6,847 nucleotides of DNA from an uncultured Saprospiraceae bacterium (lineage in GTDB: Bacteria; Bacteroidota; Bacteroidia; Chitinophagales; Saprospiraceae): the NCBI GenBank assembly GCA_937921525.1, contig CAKZUM010000521.1, forward strand, positions 1 to 6,847. The letters are read 5' to 3'. The notes beneath the pieces were generated by a model. That model was not told the DNA's origin, did no database searches, and was given only the letters and a program-made list of their open reading frames with translations. Shown here piece by piece: positions 5,936-6,847 of the stretch (the stretch's first letter is position 1; each line of letters opens with the position of its first letter). A program made the translations under genes and the position numbers.

Positions 5936-5974
5936 AAAAAAGTGTCGGAGACCTTCGAAGGTGTCCGACACTTT
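5936..5974 (-). terminator. Intrinsic terminator after the Fe-S protein gene
   Basis: AGTGTCGGA (5941-5949) pairs with TCCGACACT (5964-5972). Inside a single G/G mismatch lies the perfect palindrome ACCTTCGAAGGT (5951-5962). Read on the minus strand the stem is followed by TTTTT (5940-5936), a proper intrinsic-terminator layout. It starts about 35 bases after the Fe-S gene stop and ends 66 bases before the next minus-strand start. The plus-strand side has only TTT. Confidence 0.75.
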
Positions 5975-6006
5975 GACTGCCACTTTTCAAACACGCCGTG
6001 TCTATT

Positions 6007-6801
6007 TTATAAGCCTTGATTATTCACAATTAATTCCGCTAAATCATAAACCATTACCTCCTCTTGCTTATCCTTTGCCTTGACACCATCTTGCATCATC
6101 GTAATACAAAAAGGACAATTGGCAGCAATAATAGGGGCGCCTGTATCTAAAGCTTCCTCTGCACGTTCCGTGTTGATACGCTTATCGCCGGGTTCATCTT
6201 CTTTAAACATTTGGGCACCACCTGCGCCACAGCAAAGACCATTGGTTTTACAACGTTTCATCTCTACTAGATCATTATCTAATGCTTCTAGTACTTTTCT
6301 GGGTGCTTCATACACTCCATTTATTCTACCCACATAGCAAGAATCATGGTACGTGATTTTTTTACCTGCGAATGCGCCACCTTCTTTCATCTTTATTTTA
6401 CCTGAGTCAATTAACTCTTGCAAGTATTGAGAGTGGTGCGTTACGTCATAATTACCGCCTAGGGCAGGGTAATCATTTTTTAAAGTATTAAAGCAATGCG
6501 GGCAAGCCGTTACAATCTTCTTGACCTTATACATATTTAAGGTCTCGATATTTTGTAAAGCGGACATTTGGAAAATAAACTCATTGCCTGCCCGTCTAGC
6601 AGGGTCTCCCGTGCAGCTTTCTTCGTTTCCTAAAATAGCGAAGTTGATGCCTACTTCATTTAATATTTTACAAAAAGCAACCGTTACCTTTTGCGCTCTT
6701 GCATCGAAGCTACCTGCACAGCCTACCCAGAATAAAATATCTGGTTCTTTGCCTTCTGATGCCATCATGGCCATGGTCGGAATATGAAGTGGTTTTGACA
6801 T
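6007..6801 (-). CDS. CCG-domain (Fe-S)-binding protein, HdrB/GlpC/LutA-like
   Basis: Predicted cytoplasmic electron-transfer or oxidoreductase subunit with two CCG domains (CX31-39CCX35-36CXXC type), which in heterodisulfide reductase subunit B bind Fe-S clusters. Domain 1 uses Cys28, Ser62-Cys63, Cys100 and Cys103 (VGCAGSFD, EESCTGD, ACPHC); the usual cysteine pair is Ser-Cys here. Domain 2 is complete: Cys155 (HDSC), Cys190-Cys191 (LCCGAGG), Cys229 and Cys232 (NCPFC). The 264 residues are full length and have no N-terminal ferredoxin domain, so a ferredoxin-bearing partner is expected, usually encoded next door and here possibly beyond the right edge. The start MSKPLHIPTMA fits the family; A-rich DNA and no Shine-Dalgarno box precede it. 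The 46 bases up to the window end hold no recognisable gene. Substrate and pathway are unknown; names such as glycolate oxidase or heterodisulfide reductase subunit should be treated as generic. Confidence 0.9.
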   Translation of the reverse strand: MSKPLHIPTMAMMASEGKEPDILFWVGCAGSFDARAQKVTVAFCKILNEVGINFAILGNEESCTGDPARRAGNEFIFQMSALQNIETLNMYKVKKIVTACPHCFNTLKNDYPALGGNYDVTHHSQYLQELIDSGKIKMKEGGAFAGKKITYHDSCYVGRINGVYEAPRKVLEALDNDLVEMKRCKTNGLCCGAGGAQMFKEDEPGDKRINTERAEEALDTGAPIIAANCPFCITMMQDGVKAKDKQEEVMVYDLAELIVNNQGL

Positions 6802-6847
6802 TTTTTATTGATATTTAGTTGCGCACAATATAGGAAAAATGTAATGA

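Noticed and set aside
5871..5990. A 40-residue N-terminal extension of the 160-aa protein, starting from an in-frame ATG at 5990
   Set aside because: It would translate through the intrinsic terminator hairpin at 5936-5974, and the extra residues do not resemble the family N-terminus. The ATG at 5868-5870 fits better.

Overview
The window looks like ordinary chromosome from a Bacteroidetes-type bacterium, possibly from the Saprospiraceae side of the phylum. The lineage is an inference from four things: AT-rich intergenic DNA, start codons preceded by A-rich stretches instead of Shine-Dalgarno boxes, one plausible TTTG / TAnnTTTG-like promoter, and a CCG-type Fe-S protein and a DESxxxASGCSID protein that closely resemble Bacteroidetes families. 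The family-level placement is weak.

Layout. Positions 1-137 hold an imperfect long inverted repeat with heptad-periodic arms. A monofunctional aspartokinase (219-1562, +) follows and ends in a strong hairpin. After a 234-bp AT-rich spacer with a candidate promoter comes a seven-helix membrane protein of unknown function (1797-2585, +). A 14-bp-stem hairpin (2607-2639) separates it from a convergent gene for a lipoprotein prolyl oligopeptidase (2699-4903, -), whose 3' end lies inside a heptad repeat. The 484-bp gap 4904-5387 has no convincing gene. It is packed with repeats: two 127-bp direct copies, a 12- to 16-bp-stem hairpin, a double-hairpin REP-like element and a short GC-rich direct repeat. 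Two further minus-strand genes follow: a 160-aa protein of a family often labelled 'ABC transporter ATPase' although it has no ATPase motifs (5388-5870), and a CCG-domain Fe-S protein (6007-6801). An intrinsic-terminator-like hairpin lies between them.

The genes do not form one pathway. Aspartokinase starts lysine/threonine/methionine and diaminopimelate synthesis. The oligopeptidase probably degrades proline-containing peptides at the cell envelope. The Fe-S protein probably belongs to an electron-transfer or oxidoreductase complex whose partner would lie beyond the right edge. I found no defence system, CRISPR array, integrase, transposase, tRNA or rRNA. I do not see a convincing new biological system. 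The points most worth following up are the heptad-periodic and palindromic intergenic repeats, the uncharacterised membrane protein, and the small protein beside the Fe-S gene.
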